Source: JBBRWV01 sp038248985 (GTDB lineage: Bacteria > Planctomycetota > Phycisphaerae > WQYP01). From it: DNA of 6,788 bases. The DNA is taken from contig JBBRWV010000156.1 in NCBI GenBank assembly GCA_038248985.1, positions 1 to 6,788 of the forward strand, read 5' to 3'. A program made the translations under genes and the position numbers. This document shows, one piece after another, positions 4,990 to 6,788 of the stretch (positions within the stretch are counted from its first letter, which is position 1; every line of letters begins with the position of its first letter). Below the pieces are notes generated by a model, which worked only from the letters and a program-made list of their open reading frames with translations, was not told where the DNA came from and ran no database searches.

Positions 4990-6788
4990 ATGGGCTTCGT
5001 GCAGCGGCGGTTAATCCACCTCGTCCTCCGCGCCGTCGCGTGGCCCAAACTCACCCTCCTCATCTGCGGACTCCTCCTTCTCGCCTCCGTCGGCCTCGCC
5101 CGCGCTCGCCTCAGCCTCTCCACCGATCAAAACGCCCTCATGACCCCCCAGCTCAAATTCTTCAAAGACTACCTCTATTTCACTGAACGCTTCCCCGAAA
5201 ATGAATCCTTCATCGTCATCGTCGAGCCCGTCAGTCCTGACCAACCCGTCTCCCCACGCGAATGGATGACCGTCGTCGAAGAAGCCGCCGCCGCTCTCCG
5301 CGCCCTGAAAGAGGATGTCCAACGCGTCGACTACCGCGTCGCCCCCGCCGCCATGGGCGAGCAGTCTCTCATGTTCGCCTCCGCTTCAAGAGCTCAAGCC
5401 GAATCCGCCCAGTTCAACGCGTTTCTCCCCCTCCTGAAAATCGTCGGCGAAAAACCGGGTTTCGATCAGCTCCTCTTGGGCTCCAACCCCACCGAACGCA
5501 TGGTCCACGCCCTCGCCCAGCACCCCGCAGATTCCCAACCCATGGTCGAATGGCTCATCCAATCCCTCGACCAAGCTCTCTCCCGTGACCCCGCCACCTG
5601 GCAACGCGGCCGTGATCTCCCGGACCTCACCACCCTCGACCCCCGCATTCGCGATAACCTCGGAGACGCCGGCTTCTTTGTCATGAAAGATATCGAGGCC
5701 GCCCGCGTCGGCAAAAACCACCCCCTCCTCCTCCTCAACGTCTACGGCAATCGCGACTTCTCCAAACTCGCCGACGTCACCCAACCCCTCCAACGCATGC
5801 GCGCCGCTCTCCATCAAGTTCACCTGAAGCACCCCCTCTTCCGCCTCGGCATCACCGGACGACCCGCCATGGAAGCCGATGAAATGCGCACCTCCGACTG
5901 GGACACCAAGCTCGCCGAAATCCTCGGACTCTCCGTCGTCTTCGTCGCCCTCTACGCCATGCTCCGCAGCCTCTGGCTCGTCATCGCTACCGAAATCTGC
6001 CTCGGCGTCGGCATCGGCTGGACCTTCGGCTGGGCTACCCTCTCCGTCGGACGACTCAACCTCCTCTCCCTCGTCTTCGTCATCGCCCTCATCGGCATCG
6101 GTATCGATTACCTCATCCAGATCGCCACCCGCTACCGCTTCGAAGCTCAGCGCTATCACCGCCCCAGAGCCGTCTGGGCCCGCGTCTTCCGCTACGTCAG
6201 CCCCCCCATCTCCACCGCCTGCGCCGGCGCCGCCGGTGCCTTCTTCGTCTCCGTCTTCACCGACTTCCAGGGCGCTGCCGAACTCGGCATCATCGCCGGC
6301 GGCGGCCTCCTCCTCTGCCTCGCCGCCGGTTACACCGTCCTCCCTGCACTCCTCACCCTCTTCCCTCCCGCAATCCCCAAAATCTCCCTCGACGCCCGCT
6401 ACTCCGCCCCCCATCACGCCCCCCAAGCCGGCGGCTGGCGCCTCATCATCCCCCTCCTCTGGATCATCATCGCCCTCGCCGGCCTCTTCGCCGCCCTCCC
6501 CCCGCGCTTCGATCCCGACCTCATCGGCCTCCAAGCCCAGGGCGAAGAATCCGTCAAACTCATCCGCAAAATCTCCGCCTGGTCCGCCGTCGCCCTCTCC
6601 GAAGACCTCGATTCCCTCCGCCAGGTCCGCACCGCCATGACCCCTCAGCCTCACGAAACCTCCACCATCGCCCGCACCGACAGCGTCCTCGACGCCATCG
6701 ATAATCAACAATGGCTCTTCGAAAACAACCAGTCCCTCACTCAGATCAAATGGATCGAACCTCCCCCCGTCACCGACTCCGACCTCAA
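4990..6788 (+). CDS. MMPL/RND-family membrane transporter, HpnN-like (3' end outside window)
   Basis: The reading frame is open for 599 codons from ATG 4990 to the right edge with no stop. The protein is a large inner-membrane RND/MMPL transporter (COG1033 type); the family is commonly 750-900 residues, so roughly two thirds is present. Visible layout: helix 1 (about 19-37), a large periplasmic domain (about 40-305) with STDQNALM and ERFPENESFIVIV, then TGRPAMEADE. A helix bundle follows from about 310 to 475, with VGRLNLLSLVFVIALIGIGIDYLIQIATRYR (Asp373 in the GIGID helix, a likely proton-relay position). Another helix lies at 485-503, then the start of a second periplasmic domain (FDPDLIGLQAQGEESVKL). 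This is the first half and part of the second half of the usual duplicated RND fold. The VGRLNL(L/I)S...G(I/L)G(I/V)D...RYR block and the FDxxxxxL...ESV segment resemble HpnN, the hopanoid exporter. The preceding aminotransferase gene strengthens that reading. A general MMPL lipid exporter is the alternative. Confidence 0.88.
   Translation, partial: MGFVQRRLIHLVLRAVAWPKLTLLICGLLLLASVGLARARLSLSTDQNALMTPQLKFFKDYLYFTERFPENESFIVIVEPVSPDQPVSPREWMTVVEEAAAALRALKEDVQRVDYRVAPAAMGEQSLMFASASRAQAESAQFNAFLPLLKIVGEKPGFDQLLLGSNPTERMVHALAQHPADSQPMVEWLIQSLDQALSRDPATWQRGRDLPDLTTLDPRIRDNLGDAGFFVMKDIEAARVGKNHPLLLLNVYGNRDFSKLADVTQPLQRMRAALHQVHLKHPLFRLGITGRPAMEADEMRTSDWDTKLAEILGLSVVFVALYAMLRSLWLVIATEICLGVGIGWTFGWATLSVGRLNLLSLVFVIALIGIGIDYLIQIATRYRFEAQRYHRPRAVWARVFRYVSPPISTACAGAAGAFFVSVFTDFQGAAELGIIAGGGLLLCLAAGYTVLPALLTLFPPAIPKISLDARYSAPHHAPQAGGWRLIIPLLWIIIALAGLFAALPPRFDPDLIGLQAQGEESVKLIRKISAWSAVALSEDLDSLRQVRTAMTPQPHETSTIARTDSVLDAIDNQQWLFENNQSLTQIKWIEPPPVTDSDL

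Noticed and set aside
5386..6711. A 441-codon open frame on the minus strand opposite the RND gene
   Set aside because: Same artefact of C-ending codons; the translation is low-complexity Gly/Glu/Asp, and the plus-strand frame from 4990 is a clear membrane transporter.

Overview
The window looks like chromosomal DNA of a GC-rich (about 60% by eye) Gram-negative-type bacterium. Plus-strand genes prefer codons ending in C (CTC, GTC, ATC, GCC) but keep GAA for Glu and AAA for Lys. That codon habit, the Cys-rich Lgt-like protein and the MMPL/RND protein style suggest the Planctomycetota (perhaps Phycisphaerae) or a relative. This placement is an impression from protein style, not a database result. 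I see no rRNA, tRNA, CRISPR array, insertion sequence or phage gene.

Layout. Positions 1-985 hold the last two genes of an ABC exporter operon: the tail of one ABC-2 type permease and a complete second permease, a pair that normally follows an ATPase gene (outside the window). Positions 986-1086 are a short convergent gap with a perfect GC hairpin. A small three-helix membrane protein of unknown function lies on the minus strand at 1087-1446. Positions 1447-1856 form a gene-poor, AT-richer stretch with an inverted repeat and a possible promoter/operator. A lipoprotein candidate of unknown family (1857-2504) follows, then a divergent member of the prolipoprotein diacylglyceryl transferase (Lgt) family (2565-3413). 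After a 76-base gap comes a class III PLP-dependent aminotransferase (3490-4917). After another 72 bases comes an MMPL/RND-family membrane protein (from 4990) that runs off the right edge.

How the genes may fit together. Everything on the plus strand concerns the cell envelope: export, a lipoprotein, a lipid-transferase-like enzyme and a lipid-type RND transporter. The most informative pair is the last one. The aminotransferase resembles the subgroup containing HpnO (aminobacteriohopanetriol synthesis), and the RND protein resembles HpnN (hopanoid export to the outer membrane). Side by side they suggest a hopanoid tailoring and transport module, although each protein alone would also fit a more general annotation. 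The second point of interest is the Lgt-like protein. It keeps several positions known to be essential in E. coli Lgt but replaces others, two of them by cysteine, and it sits directly after a lipoprotein gene.
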